DNA from: Pedobacter sp. BAL39
GTDB taxonomy: Bacteria; Bacteroidota; Bacteroidia; Sphingobacteriales; Sphingobacteriaceae
Direction: 5' to 3'
DNA length: 64,000 nucleotides
Assembly (NCBI RefSeq): GCF_000170795.1
Contig: NZ_ABCM01000005.1
Span: 62,001-126,000, forward strand
In this document: positions 35,317 through 45,389 of the stretch, in pieces
Position numbering within the stretch: position 1 is the stretch's first letter
Layout of the letters: each line of letters starts with the position of its first letter
Notes under the pieces: generated by a model
What the model was told of the DNA's origin: nothing
The model's database searches: none
Seen by the model: only the letters and a program-made list of their open reading frames with translations
Translations under genes and position numbers: made by a program

Positions 35317-36123
35317 ATGATCAGAGTAACTGAGCAAGACTCGAAGTACACAAACATTGATCAGATGTCTGTACTTGAAATTCTTCAGGGTATCAACAAT
35401 GAAGATCAAACAGTTGCCATTGCTGTGAAGCAGGCGATTCCGCAGATCGCACAACTGGCGTCCTCAGTTGCTGACCGTATGGCCATGGGGGGCAGGTTAT
35501 TTTATATCGGCGCCGGCACCAGCGGCAGGCTCGGTGTAGTAGATGCTTCGGAATGCCCTCCAACATTTGGCGTGCCCTTCGACCTTGTCCTGGGCATCAT
35601 TGCAGGTGGAGACCAGGCCATTCGCAGAGCGGTCGAAAATGCAGAAGACAACACTGCACAGGCATGGAAGGACCTTATGGAATACCAGATCAATGAAAAA
35701 GATTGCCTGATCGGTATCGCAGCATCTGGTACCACTCCCTATGTAGTCGGCGGACTAAACACGGCACGGGAGCATGGCATCCTCACCGGATGTATCATCT
35801 GCAACAGCGGAGGCCCCATTGTCGCTGCGAGCGACCATCCAGTAGAAGTCGTAGTTGGACCGGAATTCCTTACCGGCTCCACCCGGATGAAATCGGGCAC
35901 CGCACAAAAGATGGTGCTGAACATGCTCAGTACCACCGTAATGATCAAACTTGGAAAAGTCAAAGGCAATAAAATGGTTGATATGCAGTTAACCAACCAT
36001 AAGCTGGTAGATCGCGGCACCCAGATGATCATGGACGAACTAAACATAGGCCGCGAGCAGGCAGCAGAATTGCTAAACCAATACGGAAGCGTCAGAAAAG
36101 CTGTGGAAGCAGTCACAAAATAA
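35317..36123 (+). CDS. murQ: N-acetylmuramic acid 6-phosphate etherase
   Basis: MurQ cleaves the lactyl ether of MurNAc-6-phosphate during recycling of cell-wall sugars. The SIS-domain motif GAGTSGRLGVVDASECPPTFG and the later GPEFLTGSTRMKSGTAQK with the catalytic glutamate region are clear. I choose the ATG at 35317 (MIRVTEQDSKYT), giving 268 residues; an upstream TTG at 35200 would add 39 AT-rich, unlikely residues. It is followed after 6 bases by a conserved hypothetical gene, probably in one operon. Confidence 0.93.
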   Translation: MIRVTEQDSKYTNIDQMSVLEILQGINNEDQTVAIAVKQAIPQIAQLASSVADRMAMGGRLFYIGAGTSGRLGVVDASECPPTFGVPFDLVLGIIAGGDQAIRRAVENAEDNTAQAWKDLMEYQINEKDCLIGIAASGTTPYVVGGLNTAREHGILTGCIICNSGGPIVAASDHPVEVVVGPEFLTGSTRMKSGTAQKMVLNMLSTTVMIKLGKVKGNKMVDMQLTNHKLVDRGTQMIMDELNIGREQAAELLNQYGSVRKAVEAVTK

Positions 36124-36129
36124 AACGAT

Positions 36130-36699
36130 ATGCACGAAATTGAACCTTTCTACCTTTGGCGTGACGACTATATTGCCGCCGAAGACGAGCGTTCGCCTTT
36201 TTACAATACTGAGTATTCAGAATTCTATTTTGATAAACAGCTGTACAACTTTCTCATTCACCCGCAATGGGACGACTTTGGCTCCAGCACCCTGTACCTG
36301 AAGGTGCTCTTTGCCGATTACGACCGTGGTTATGCCATTATCGAATTCATTGGCGAATGGAACGATGCCATCAGCAATGACATCATGCTTTTAAAAAGAG
36401 AGATTCTGGAGCTGATGATTGACGAAGGCATTAACAAATTTATCCTCATCGGAGAAAACATCCTCAATTTCCATTCTTCGGAAGACAGCTACTATGAAGA
36501 ATGGTTTCAGGATGTCGAAGACGGATGGATAACCGGCGTAAATTTCCAGGAGCATGTCATCAACGAATTCAGGTCCAACAATATTGACTACTACATCAAC
36601 TTCGGCGGTCAACTTGACGATTTGGCATGGAGAACATTGAAACCACTTCAGTTATTTAAGAAAATCGAAGAAATGCTGACAAAAAGGCTTGGGGCATAG
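36130..36699 (+). CDS. Conserved hypothetical protein downstream of murQ, 189 aa
   Basis: A soluble, acidic, tyrosine- and phenylalanine-rich protein (EIEPFYLWRDDYIAAEDERS; STLYLKVLFADYDRGYAIIEF). It alternates strands and helices, with no signal peptide, membrane helix or catalytic motif that I can identify. It starts six bases after murQ and is probably co-transcribed with it, so a link with cell-wall recycling is possible but not shown. Its good codon use and spacing show that it is a real gene. Confidence 0.75.
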   Translation: MHEIEPFYLWRDDYIAAEDERSPFYNTEYSEFYFDKQLYNFLIHPQWDDFGSSTLYLKVLFADYDRGYAIIEFIGEWNDAISNDIMLLKREILELMIDEGINKFILIGENILNFHSSEDSYYEEWFQDVEDGWITGVNFQEHVINEFRSNNIDYYINFGGQLDDLAWRTLKPLQLFKKIEEMLTKRLGA

Positions 36700-36700
36700 G

Positions 36701-36731
36701 TTTTGCTAAACAATTACTATTAGTATATTTA
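36701..36731 (+). promoter_or_regulatory. Weak promoter before the Bax inhibitor gene
   Basis: TTTTG at 36701-36705, an 18-base spacer and TATATTTA at 36724-36731 (one mismatch to TAnnTTTG) would start transcription about 14 bases before the ATG at 36749. Confidence 0.4.
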
Positions 36732-36748
36732 AATAAATTTTAACACAA

Positions 36749-37501
36749 ATGGACAACAACAATAATTTCAACTGGACACAGAAAGATGTTTATGTGCAAG
36801 ATCAAACTGGGGTAGTTGCCAAAAAGTTTTTTGCAAATGTTTTCTTATGGATGTTTGTAGCCCTTACCTTATCTACGCTGTCGGCAATCTTTATGACCAG
36901 CAGCCCTGAAATCTACAGTGCTTTGCGCAACCTGGAAACCGGTAAACCGACTACATTGGGATGGATCGCTACTTTTGCGCCCCTTGGACTTGTTCTTTTA
37001 ATGAGTGCCGGCCTGAGCAGGCTTTCTTATACTGCCCTTATCGGTGTTTTCATTTTATACTCCGCGTTAACAGGTGTGAGCCTTAGTTTTATCTTATTAA
37101 TATATACTTCAGCATCAGTGATCACTTGTTTTGCTGCAGCTGCAGGTATCTTTGGGATCATGGCCTTCTTAGGATATACTACTGATGTGGACCTGAGCAA
37201 ATTCGGACCCATCCTGATGGTAGGTGTCGTTGGACTGATCATTGCCAGCGTAGCGAATATGTTTATTCAGAGTGAAAGCTTCAGCCTTTTCATGGCGTTT
37301 GTAGGGATCGCAATCTTCACTGCCCTTACCGCATATGACGTGCAGAAACTGAAAAGAATCGGCGCAGGGCTTGAAGAAAGTGGCGCACAGATTCAAGATG
37401 CTGACACTAAAAAACTAGCCATCATGGGTGCACTGTCTCTTTATCTGGACTTCCTCAACATCTTCATTTATCTGTTGAGAATCTTTGGAGACAGAAGATA
37501 A
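36749..37501 (+). CDS. Bax inhibitor-1/YccA family membrane protein
   Basis: Seven membrane segments can be traced from about residue 27 to 245. The family pattern is visible in LGYTTDVDLSKFGPILMVGVVG and ALTAYDVQKLKRIG, where the conserved aspartate and the YDVQ motif lie in late helices. Bacterial members influence membrane-protein quality control (YccA) or calcium leak (BsYetJ). Length (250) is typical. It is monocistronic, ending before a good terminator. Confidence 0.9.
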   Translation: MDNNNNFNWTQKDVYVQDQTGVVAKKFFANVFLWMFVALTLSTLSAIFMTSSPEIYSALRNLETGKPTTLGWIATFAPLGLVLLMSAGLSRLSYTALIGVFILYSALTGVSLSFILLIYTSASVITCFAAAAGIFGIMAFLGYTTDVDLSKFGPILMVGVVGLIIASVANMFIQSESFSLFMAFVGIAIFTALTAYDVQKLKRIGAGLEESGAQIQDADTKKLAIMGALSLYLDFLNIFIYLLRIFGDRR

Positions 37502-37525
37502 TTGTCATTTATAACAAAAAAAATT

Positions 37526-37551
37526 AGGCTGCATCTATTGCGGCCTTTTTT
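37526..37551 (+). terminator. Intrinsic terminator after the Bax inhibitor gene
   Basis: A 7-base-pair stem with one G-U pair (37526-37532 with 37540-37546), a 7-base loop and a six-T run lie about 25 bases after the stop codon. Confidence 0.7.
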
Positions 37552-37674
37552 ATGCCCATTACTTCGCATCAATTCAACGGCATCAATGGCCAAGACCCTC
37601 ATCAGAATTAAATTTCGGAGAGCAACAAGAATTGCCTGACTTCTGCAATTTTATATGCTTTAACAGCCGTTTCC

Positions 37675-37705
37675 TTGGAATTGATTTTTCTTTGTTGCAC
37701 TTTTG
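37675..37705 (+). promoter_or_regulatory. Predicted promoter of the metH riboswitch transcript
   Basis: TTGG at 37675-37678, a 19-base spacer and CACTTTTG at 37698-37705 (one mismatch) place the transcription start near 37,710, exactly at the first base of the riboswitch. Confidence 0.5.
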
Positions 37706-37710
37706 CACTG

Positions 37711-37816
37711 CTTATAGAGAAAGACGGAGGGATTAGACCCTGCGAAGTCTTAGCAACCTGTGCTTACAAGGTGCTACATTCTACCGGGACCGGCATACTG
37801 GCCACCGAAAGATAAG
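37711..37816 (+). ncRNA. SAM-I (S-box) riboswitch controlling metH
   Basis: The aptamer has closing helix arms CTTAT (37711-37715) and ATAAG (37812-37816), the internal AGAGA-AAG-x-x-GGAGGGA block, the TAGCAACCTG core near 37751-37760, GGTGCTAC and the terminal GAAAGATAAG. These are the conserved parts of SAM-I. It binds S-adenosylmethionine and should reduce metH and probably metF expression when SAM is plentiful. No clear terminator stem is visible between it and the metH start 118 bases later, so control may act on translation or through a weak hairpin. Confidence 0.92.
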
Positions 37817-37933
37817 TTGGAGTCGCCCCCTGCCCCGCATTTCAATAAGCCTTTTTGAGTACACATTCTGGACAAAAATGGCCAGTGACCATCACTTTAC
37901 AGTTGTCGTACCCACCTAATACAAAGAAACTAA

Positions 37934-40900
37934 ATGGACATTAGAGCAGAGTTAGAAAAACGCATTTTGATCATCGACGGCGCCATGGGCACCATGATAC
38001 AGCGCTACAATCTAACAGAAGAAGATTTTAGGGGAGAAAGGTTTAAAGACCATCCATGTGATGTTAAGGGTAACAATGACCTGTTGAATCTTACCCGTCC
38101 TGACATCATCAAAGAAATCCATACGGAATACCTGAGGGCAGGTACCGATATCATAGAAACCAACACGTTCAGCACACAGCGCATCTCCCTGGCCGACTAC
38201 CAGATGGAGGAGCTCGACTATGAGATGAGTTTTGAGGGTGCACGCGTTGCCCGACATGCTGTAGATGATTTTATGGCTGCTCATCCCGATAGAAAATGTT
38301 TCGTTGCAGGCGCGGTAGGTCCAACCAACAGGACGCTTTCCATCTCTCCGGATGTCAATGACCCCGGGTTCCGGGCCCTGACCTTCGATGAGCTGGTAGA
38401 TGCTTATGACCAACAGGTTCGCGGACTGGTTGATGGTGGTGCAGACCTCCTCCTGATTGAAACCATTTTTGATACGCTAAATGCCAAGGCAGCAATCTTC
38501 TCTATCAAGAAGTACGAAGCCATCATCGGCAGAAAAATAGAAATCATGATCTCCGGGACCATCACTGATGCTTCTGGCAGAACTTTATCTGGACAAACCG
38601 TTGAGGCCTTCCTCAACTCCATTATCCACGCCAAACCATTGAGCATCGGCTTTAACTGCGCATTGGGTGCCAAAGAAATGAGGCCTCACATCGAGGAGCT
38701 CGCTGCAAAGGCACCATGTTATGTCTCTGCCTACCCCAACGCAGGATTGCCCAATGAATTTGGCGCCTACGATGAGATGCCTCATGAAACGGCACATTTG
38801 GTAGAGGATTTTATTCAGCATGGCTTTGTCAACATTGTCGGAGGATGCTGTGGAACAACACCTGAACATATCGGCTGCATTGCCGAAAAAGCACGCGGGA
38901 TCACACCGAGAAAAATTGCTGAACTAAAACCTTTCATGCGCCTGAGCGGGCTGGAACCTGTGACCATTACTCCGGAGAGCATCTTCGTTAACATCGGTGA
39001 GCGTACCAACATCACCGGTTCCCCGAAGTTCTCTAAGCTCATCCTGAGCGGCGACTATGAGGCTGCGCTTACCGTTGCCCGCCAGCAGGTAGAAGGTGGT
39101 GCACAAGTGATCGATGTCAACATGGATGAAGGGATGATCGACTCAGAAGCGGCAATGACCAAATTCCTCAACCTGATCGCCTCAGAACCAGACATCTCCA
39201 AATTGCCCATCATGGTCGATTCCTCAAAATGGTCGGTCATCGAAGCAGGGTTAAAATGCCTGCAGGGGAAAGGGATTGTCAACTCCATCTCCCTCAAAGA
39301 GGGTGAAGATAAGTTCAGGGAAAGTGCCCTTAAAATTATGGATTACGGTGCCGCCGTAGTGGTGATGGCCTTCGATGAGAAAGGTCAGGCTGATAACTAT
39401 GAACGCCGGAAAGAGATCTGCGGACGCTCTTACAATATATTGGTCCACGAGATCGGCTTCCCTCCGGAAGACATCATCTTTGACCCCAACATCCTTACCG
39501 TTGCGACGGGTATGGATGAACACAATAACTATGCGGTAGACTTCATCAATGCCACCCGCTGGATCAAGGAAAACCTCCCCCACGCAAAAGTGAGCGGCGG
39601 GGTATCCAACATATCCTTCTCCTTCAGGGGAAACAATACCGTCAGGGAAGCCATGCACTCCGCCTTCCTCTACCACGCTATTGGCGCGGGAATGGACATG
39701 GGGATTGTCAACGCAGGGATGCTGGAAGTTTACCAGGAAATACCACCGGAACTATTGGAACGTGTGGAAGATGTATTGCTGAACCGCAGGGACGATGCTA
39801 CGGAACGACTGGTAGAGTTTGCCGACACCATCAAGTCCAAAGGCAAAGAGGTGGTCAGGGATGAAGAGTGGAGAAAAGGTAGCGTCGAAGAAAGACTTTC
39901 ACATGCATTGGTAAAAGGGATTATTGAATACCTGGATGCCGATGTGGAAGAAGCCCGACAACGGTATGCCCGCCCGATACAGGTGATCGAAGGCCCCTTG
40001 ATGGACGGAATGAACATTGTCGGAGACCTCTTTGGTGCAGGAAAAATGTTCCTTCCCCAAGTCGTGAAATCTGCCAGGGTAATGAAAAAGGCGGTGGCCT
40101 ACTTGCTTCCATTTATTGAACAGGAAAAGCTGGATAACCCTGACGGCGACCAAAGCTCATCGGCTGGACGGGTACTGATGGCTACCGTAAAAGGCGACGT
40201 ACACGATATCGGCAAAAACATTGTCGGCGTAGTCCTTGCCTGTAATAACTTCGAGATTGTCGACATGGGCGTGATGGTGCCTGCGCAGGAGATCATCAAA
40301 AAAGCACGCGAGATCAATGCTGATATCATCGGGCTGAGCGGACTGATTACCCCTTCTCTCGATGAAATGGTACATTTCGCCAAAGAGATGGAACGTGAGG
40401 GATTTACCATTCCTTTGATCATCGGCGGAGCCACCACCTCCAGGATCCATGCCGCCGTTAAGGTAGCACCCAACTATTCGGGACCTGCAATCCATGTATT
40501 GGATGCGTCCAGAAGTGTAACGGTATGTAGTACCCTGATGAATAAGGAAACCAGGGATGATTACATCAATGGCATCAGGGCAGAGTATGATAAAGCACGT
40601 GAGGCACACCTGAACAAACGTTCCGACAAAAGATTCAAATCTTTGGACGTTGCCCGCGAAAACAAGTTTAAAATAGACCTGGATCAGGTAGCTCCGGCTC
40701 CAAGTTTCACAGGAACCAAAGTTTTCGAAGATTATCCACTGGAGGAGCTGGTGCCCTACATCGACTGGACCCCATTTTTCCATACCTGGGAACTGCGTGG
40801 CAGTTATCCCAGAATTTTTGAAGACAAGCTTGCCGGAGATGAGGCACGTAAATTATTCGATGACGCTCAGGTATTACTGAAACGCATTATCGACGAAAAG

Positions 40901-41593
40901 CTGCTCACCGCCAAAGGGGTGATCGGATTCTGGCCTGCAAATACTGTAGGTGATGACATCATCCTTGATGTAGAAGGTAAAGAAGTGACTATACATACCC
41001 TGCGCCAGCAGGCCGAAAAAGTAGATGGCCAACCCTACTATGCGCTGTCCGACTTCGTAGCCCCAAAAGAATCAGGCGTTGCCGATTACTTCGGAGGTTT
41101 TGCCGTCACCACCGGTATCGGCTGTGATGAGCTGGTTGCGGAGTTTGAGGCCAATTATGACGACTACAACAGCATCATGGCAAAAGCGCTGGCCGACAGG
41201 CTTGCCGAGGCTTTTGCGGAACGCATGCATGAGCTGGTGCGCAAGGATTACTGGGGTTATGCCCAGGATGAACACCTCAGCAACGAAGCCCTGATCAAGG
41301 AGGAATATGCTGGTATCCGCCCCGCACCGGGATATCCCGCCTGCCCGGAACATACCGAAAAAGGTACCCTCTTTGAATTGCTGGATGCAGAGAACAGGAT
41401 CGGACTGCGACTGACAGAAAGTTACGCCATGTACCCCACAGCAGCTGTCAGCGGTTTCTATTTCGCACATCCTCAATCGCGTTACTTCGGTCTCGGCAAG
41501 ATCCTCAAAGACCAGATTGAAGAATATGCCCTGAGAAAGGACATGCCTGTGGAAGAAGTGGAGAGGTGGCTTAGCCCTAACCTAGCCTATTAA
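37934..41593 (+). CDS. metH: Cobalamin-dependent methionine synthase
   Basis: MetH transfers a methyl group from methyltetrahydrofolate to homocysteine through cobalamin. Domains in order: the homocysteine domain (zinc cysteines in FNCALG near 241 and GGCCGTTP near 306), the pterin-binding domain ([13 protein letters not shown] near 352), the cobalamin domain with [10 protein letters not shown] near 754 (the cobalt-ligand histidine) and GGATTS, and the C-terminal SAM-binding reactivation domain (about 890-1219, with [12 protein letters not shown]). Length (1219) is full. It lies behind a SAM-I riboswitch and is followed after 53 bases by metF, which makes its folate substrate. Confidence 0.97.
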   Translation: MDIRAELEKRILIIDGAMGTMIQRYNLTEEDFRGERFKDHPCDVKGNNDLLNLTRPDIIKEIHTEYLRAGTDIIETNTFSTQRISLADYQMEELDYEMSFEGARVARHAVDDFMAAHPDRKCFVAGAVGPTNRTLSISPDVNDPGFRALTFDELVDAYDQQVRGLVDGGADLLLIETIFDTLNAKAAIFSIKKYEAIIGRKIEIMISGTITDASGRTLSGQTVEAFLNSIIHAKPLSIGFNCALGAKEMRPHIEELAAKAPCYVSAYPNAGLPNEFGAYDEMPHETAHLVEDFIQHGFVNIVGGCCGTTPEHIGCIAEKARGITPRKIAELKPFMRLSGLEPVTITPESIFVNIGERTNITGSPKFSKLILSGDYEAALTVARQQVEGGAQVIDVNMDEGMIDSEAAMTKFLNLIASEPDISKLPIMVDSSKWSVIEAGLKCLQGKGIVNSISLKEGEDKFRESALKIMDYGAAVVVMAFDEKGQADNYERRKEICGRSYNILVHEIGFPPEDIIFDPNILTVATGMDEHNNYAVDFINATRWIKENLPHAKVSGGVSNISFSFRGNNTVREAMHSAFLYHAIGAGMDMGIVNAGMLEVYQEIPPELLERVEDVLLNRRDDATERLVEFADTIKSKGKEVVRDEEWRKGSVEERLSHALVKGIIEYLDADVEEARQRYARPIQVIEGPLMDGMNIVGDLFGAGKMFLPQVVKSARVMKKAVAYLLPFIEQEKLDNPDGDQSSSAGRVLMATVKGDVHDIGKNIVGVVLACNNFEIVDMGVMVPAQEIIKKAREINADIIGLSGLITPSLDEMVHFAKEMEREGFTIPLIIGGATTSRIHAAVKVAPNYSGPAIHVLDASRSVTVCSTLMNKETRDDYINGIRAEYDKAREAHLNKRSDKRFKSLDVARENKFKIDLDQVAPAPSFTGTKVFEDYPLEELVPYIDWTPFFHTWELRGSYPRIFEDKLAGDEARKLFDDAQVLLKRIIDEKLLTAKGVIGFWPANTVGDDIILDVEGKEVTIHTLRQQAEKVDGQPYYALSDFVAPKESGVADYFGGFAVTTGIGCDELVAEFEANYDDYNSIMAKALADRLAEAFAERMHELVRKDYWGYAQDEHLSNEALIKEEYAGIRPAPGYPACPEHTEKGTLFELLDAENRIGLRLTESYAMYPTAAVSGFYFAHPQSRYFGLGKILKDQIEEYALRKDMPVEEVERWLSPNLAY

Positions 41594-41646
41594 CAAAAAT
41601 CACCGGACTTAAACACCAAATACCAGACTTACATACCACCATATTA

Positions 41647-42603
41647 ATGAAGATTGTAGACCACATCAAAAACGCAAAGGGAAAGACCCTTTTCTCTTTC
41701 GAATTGTTACCCCCCATTAAGGGACAAAGCATCAAAGGAATCTTCGATGCCATCGACCCGCTTATGGAATTCAACCCTCCGTTTATTGACGTGACCTACC
41801 TTCGTGAAGATTATATCTATAAACAACATGCCAATGGCCTGCTGGAAAAAGTAGCCTATCGCAAACGGCCTAGTACAGTGGCCACTTGCGCTGCCATCAT
41901 GAACAAGTACAGGGTAGACGCCGTTCCTCACCTCATCTGCGGTGGCTTTACAAAAGATGAAACTGAGAACGCCCTGATTGATCTTCAGTTTCTGGGTATC
42001 GACAATGTGCTGGTGTTACGTGGTGATGCGAGAAAAAGCGACAGCGCTTTTGTACCCACCCCGGATGGCCACGCTTATGCTTCGGAACTGCTCCAGCATG
42101 TGGTCAACATGAACAATGGCCGTTACCTGCACGATGACATCGACAACCTGGAAAAGACAGATTTCTGCATCGGCGTAGCAGGATACCCGGAGAAACACTT
42201 TGAGTCCCCAAATCTGGACACCGACTTCAAATACCTGAAACAAAAAGTCGAGGGCGGAGCGGACTTTATCGTTACGCAGATGTTCTTCGACAACAGGAGA
42301 TACAAGGCTTTTGTGGATAAATGCCGCGAAAATGGCATCAACGTACCCATTATCCCGGGGCTGAAACCAATTACCAACAGTAAACAGCTAATGTCGCTAC
42401 CTAAAGTTTTCCATCTGGATATTCCTCTGGAGCTGACAGAGGCCATTCAATCCTGCAAGTCTGAGAAGGAAGTTAAGGAAGTCGGCATCGAGTGGATGAT
42501 CCACCAATGCAAGGAGTTGAAAGAGATGGGCGCCCCCGTGCTCCATTTTTATACTATGGGCAACCCAGAGCCAACCAGGAAAATTGCCCGTGCAGTATTC
42601 TAG
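41647..42603 (+). CDS. metF: Methylenetetrahydrofolate reductase
   Basis: MetF reduces methylene-tetrahydrofolate to methyl-tetrahydrofolate, the methyl donor for MetH. The TIM-barrel FAD enzyme is recognised by SFELLPP with the catalytic glutamate, LVLRGDARK, CIGVAGYPEKH and ADFIVTQMFFDN. Length (318) is typical. It follows metH closely with no terminator, so it probably shares the riboswitch-controlled transcript. Confidence 0.95.
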   Translation: MKIVDHIKNAKGKTLFSFELLPPIKGQSIKGIFDAIDPLMEFNPPFIDVTYLREDYIYKQHANGLLEKVAYRKRPSTVATCAAIMNKYRVDAVPHLICGGFTKDETENALIDLQFLGIDNVLVLRGDARKSDSAFVPTPDGHAYASELLQHVVNMNNGRYLHDDIDNLEKTDFCIGVAGYPEKHFESPNLDTDFKYLKQKVEGGADFIVTQMFFDNRRYKAFVDKCRENGINVPIIPGLKPITNSKQLMSLPKVFHLDIPLELTEAIQSCKSEKEVKEVGIEWMIHQCKELKEMGAPVLHFYTMGNPEPTRKIARAVF

Positions 42604-42713
42604 CTTTTCATATTTTTGCCTTTTTTCTGGAATACTCTTTGTACCTTTCAACTATCAACTTATCGTCATGATGCAGGGACCTCTACATCATGACCATTAA
42701 ATTTAAGATCCTT

Positions 42714-43145
42714 ATGAAGAGATTAATGTTACTGGCTATCGTTATTACCGGCACCTTTTCTGCTTGTACAACCATGAAACCCGGAGCGATTGGAAATGGA
42801 GGATTATCACAACTCGGAGGAACCTGGGAACTCAATTACATTTCAGGACCACGGATTGCTTTCAACGGCCTTTACCCGGCTAAAAAACCGGTCATGACCT
42901 TCGACATCAACGGTAAAAAAGTAAGTGGAAATACCAGCTGTAATTCCTTCTCCGGTGCACTGACCGCCGATGATACGACCATCAACTTCAGCAACGGATT
43001 TGCCATGACAAAAATGGCCTGCCCCGGTGAAGGAGAGGCCACTTTTCTTGAAATGTTGAAAAAAGTAAGCACCTATTCGGTAAGCGACAGCACCCTTAAT
43101 TTTATGATGGGCGACATCGCGATCATGCGGTTTAATAAGAAGTAA
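42714..43145 (+). CDS. META-domain (HslJ-like) lipoprotein
   Basis: From the ATG at 42714 the signal peptide MKRLMLLAIVITGTFSAC ends in a lipobox cysteine; an ATG-like start at 42690 would add eight residues and weaken the signal. The mature domain has GTWELNYISG, GNTSCNSFSG and FAMTKMACPGE, the pattern of META/HslJ domains. These outer-membrane or periplasmic proteins affect heat-shock or novobiocin tolerance in other bacteria; here the function is unknown. The gene ends convergently with thrC, overlapping it by 14 bases. Confidence 0.85.
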   Translation: MKRLMLLAIVITGTFSACTTMKPGAIGNGGLSQLGGTWELNYISGPRIAFNGLYPAKKPVMTFDINGKKVSGNTSCNSFSGALTADDTTINFSNGFAMTKMACPGEGEATFLEMLKKVSTYSVSDSTLNFMMGDIAIMRFNKK

Positions 43146-44442
43146 TCAGGTACGCTCTAAAGGCTTCATAGTCGGCATTCATCTTTTCTGCCAATTTCTT
43201 TTTTGCCCTTAAAGCCCCCACTTCCGCTGGAATGGCAATCTGCTGCTTCATATCCTCAGGGAAGACGTCAGGAAATTTACAGGCATGAGCCGTTGACAAA
43301 AACACACCCGCAGCATCTGCTTCGGGGTTTTCCTTTTTGTAGTCCTCCAGTGCGAGCCATGCGATTGCAGTATGCGGACATGCCAGATAATCATATTTCG
43401 CATAGATGTCTTTCATACCCTGCAGCGTCTGCGCATCGTTATAACTGGCACTACGTACCAGAGATTTCAGGACATCCAGGTCCTGCTGAAAAAGATCCAT
43501 GATCCTCACCCAGTTACTTGGCGCTCCTACATCCATGGCATTGGCGTAAGTCTGTACAGAAGGCCTGGCTTCATAAACACCCGTGCTAAGAAAACGTGGT
43601 ACAGTATCATTAACATTGGTTGCTGCAATGAACTGATGTACGGGCAGCCCCATCTTGTAAGCGAGCAGCCCTGCAGCAATATTTCCAAAATTCCCGCTTG
43701 GCACAGAAAACACCACCTTCCGTCGTCCCTTTCTCAACAGTTGTGCATAAGCATTGAAATAATAAAAGGTTTGTGGGATCAGTCTGGAGATGTTGATGGA
43801 ATTGGCAGAAGTCAAACGTAACTTTTTATTGAGCTCCTCATCTGCAAAAGCCTGTTTCACTAAGGCCTGACAGTCGTCAAAGGTACCGTCAACCTCTACG
43901 GCGTGGATATTATGCCCGTTTGTACAAAGCTGAAGCTCCTGAATCTCACTTACTTTCCCCTTCGGGTAGAGGATCGTCACCCTGGTGTTTGGAACTGCGA
44001 GAAAACCAAGGGCTACTGCCCCTCCGGTATCTCCGGAGGTAGCAACCAACACATCGAGGATCTGCTCATTATCCTTCAGGAAATATCCCATGACGCGGCT
44101 CATAAAGCGTGCACCAAAATCCTTAAAGGCGAGGGAGGGACCATGGAAAAGCTCCAGGACAAAAGCATCCTCTGAAAGGGGCACCACAGGCGCATCAAAG
44201 TTAATCGCCTCATCGATGATCGCTTTAAGGTCTGCCTCAGGGATGGCATCCTTCAACAAGGCAGAAGCCACCCTAAAGGCAATCTCAGGCATGGAATACT
44301 CCGCAATCCGGCTAATAAATTCAGGATCCAGCTTGGGAACTTCCAATGGCATGTACAAACCCTTATCAAGGGGCATGCTATTGAACACCGCCGTAGGAAA
44401 GTCTATTCTTAAATCTTTATTGTTGGTACTATATAGGTTCAT
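43132..44442 (-). CDS. threonine synthase thrC: Threonine synthase
   Basis: This PLP enzyme turns O-phosphohomoserine into threonine, the last step of the pathway. The cofactor lysine lies in SLAFKDFGARF, with the phosphate-binding ATSGDTGGAVALGF and the SVPSGNFGNIAAGLLA loop. Length (436) is normal. It is the last gene of thrA-thrB-thrC, 11 bases after thrB, and is controlled through the attenuator upstream of thrA. Its 3' end overlaps the META gene by 14 bases, which could cause convergent read-through. Confidence 0.96.
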   Translation of the reverse strand: MNLYSTNNKDLRIDFPTAVFNSMPLDKGLYMPLEVPKLDPEFISRIAEYSMPEIAFRVASALLKDAIPEADLKAIIDEAINFDAPVVPLSEDAFVLELFHGPSLAFKDFGARFMSRVMGYFLKDNEQILDVLVATSGDTGGAVALGFLAVPNTRVTILYPKGKVSEIQELQLCTNGHNIHAVEVDGTFDDCQALVKQAFADEELNKKLRLTSANSINISRLIPQTFYYFNAYAQLLRKGRRKVVFSVPSGNFGNIAAGLLAYKMGLPVHQFIAATNVNDTVPRFLSTGVYEARPSVQTYANAMDVGAPSNWVRIMDLFQQDLDVLKSLVRSASYNDAQTLQGMKDIYAKYDYLACPHTAIAWLALEDYKKENPEADAAGVFLSTAHACKFPDVFPEDMKQQIAIPAEVGALRAKKKLAEKMNADYEAFRAYLITSY

Positions 44443-44453
44443 GTTTTTTTGGT

Positions 44454-45389
44454 TTAATCCAGGACGACAGGTCCTTTTTGGTTGACTTCAGATACAAATG
44501 ATAAACTATTGATGTTTAAAGTGCTGAGGTGCTTTTTCAGCTGTACGGTGATCGATTCAGCCGTCTCCCGATCCCTGGTCAGCGCAAATACCGAAGGACC
44601 AGACCCTGATATTCCAAATCCGGTAGCGCCAGCCTCCATCGCCATACCCCTCATATGATAAAAATCAGGGATCAGGATGGAGCGTGTAGGCTCGATCAGG
44701 ATGTCCGTCATGCTCCTGCCAATCAGGTCATGGTCCTTCATAAAAAGTCCGCTGACCAGCCCTGCAACATTTCCCCATTGGGTCACGGCATCCTTCAGCA
44801 GTACTTTGGAACGGATCATCTGACGGGCATCTTTTGTGGGTACATCAACCTCGGGATAGACTATGGCTGCATGTAGACCTTCAGGATACGGCAGGCTGAT
44901 GATGTCGAGCGGCTCATAACTTCTGATCAGCACAAAACCGCCCATTAGCGCGGGAGCCACGTTGTCGGCATGTCCGTATCCGCAGGCAAGCTCCTCCCCC
45001 TTCATGGCGAAAGGCACCAATCCCCTGTTAGTCAGTAGATTATCAAAAAGAGTGTTAATGGCAAAAAGACCAGCCACAGTACTTGCAGAGCTGGAGCCCA
45101 GTCCGCTGCCTATCGGCATCTTTTTATGGAGCTCAATCTCCACGCCAGTATCAGGTTTACCGATATGGTTCAGGTAGTGCTGCACGCTGGCACTTACCGT
45201 ATTTTTTTTCGGGTCGAGTGGCAGCTTGCCCTCATCACCTGTAATTTTAGTGATCGTGATGCCACTGCCCCCGGTCAGCTTCATGATGACCTCATCTCCT
45301 GGTTCATTCACTGCGAAGCCCAGCACATCATATCCACAAACTACGTTAGCAACAGTAGCGGGAGCGAAAACTTTTATAGAATCTTTCAT
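44454..45389 (-). CDS. thrB: Homoserine kinase
   Basis: A GHMP-family kinase that phosphorylates homoserine. The family's ATP loop PIGSGLGSSSASTVAG and the C-terminal GATGFGISGSGPSVFAL are clear, as is the N-terminal KVFAPATVANVVCGYDVLG. Length (311) is normal. Its ATG overlaps the thrA stop by four bases, so translation is coupled. Confidence 0.95.
   Translation of the reverse strand: MKDSIKVFAPATVANVVCGYDVLGFAVNEPGDEVIMKLTGGSGITITKITGDEGKLPLDPKKNTVSASVQHYLNHIGKPDTGVEIELHKKMPIGSGLGSSSASTVAGLFAINTLFDNLLTNRGLVPFAMKGEELACGYGHADNVAPALMGGFVLIRSYEPLDIISLPYPEGLHAAIVYPEVDVPTKDARQMIRSKVLLKDAVTQWGNVAGLVSGLFMKDHDLIGRSMTDILIEPTRSILIPDFYHMRGMAMEAGATGFGISGSGPSVFALTRDRETAESITVQLKKHLSTLNINSLSFVSEVNQKGPVVLD

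Noticed and set aside
40157..40783. A 208-codon open frame antisense to metH
   Set aside because: It is fully covered by the well-defined metH gene and has no motif or promoter.
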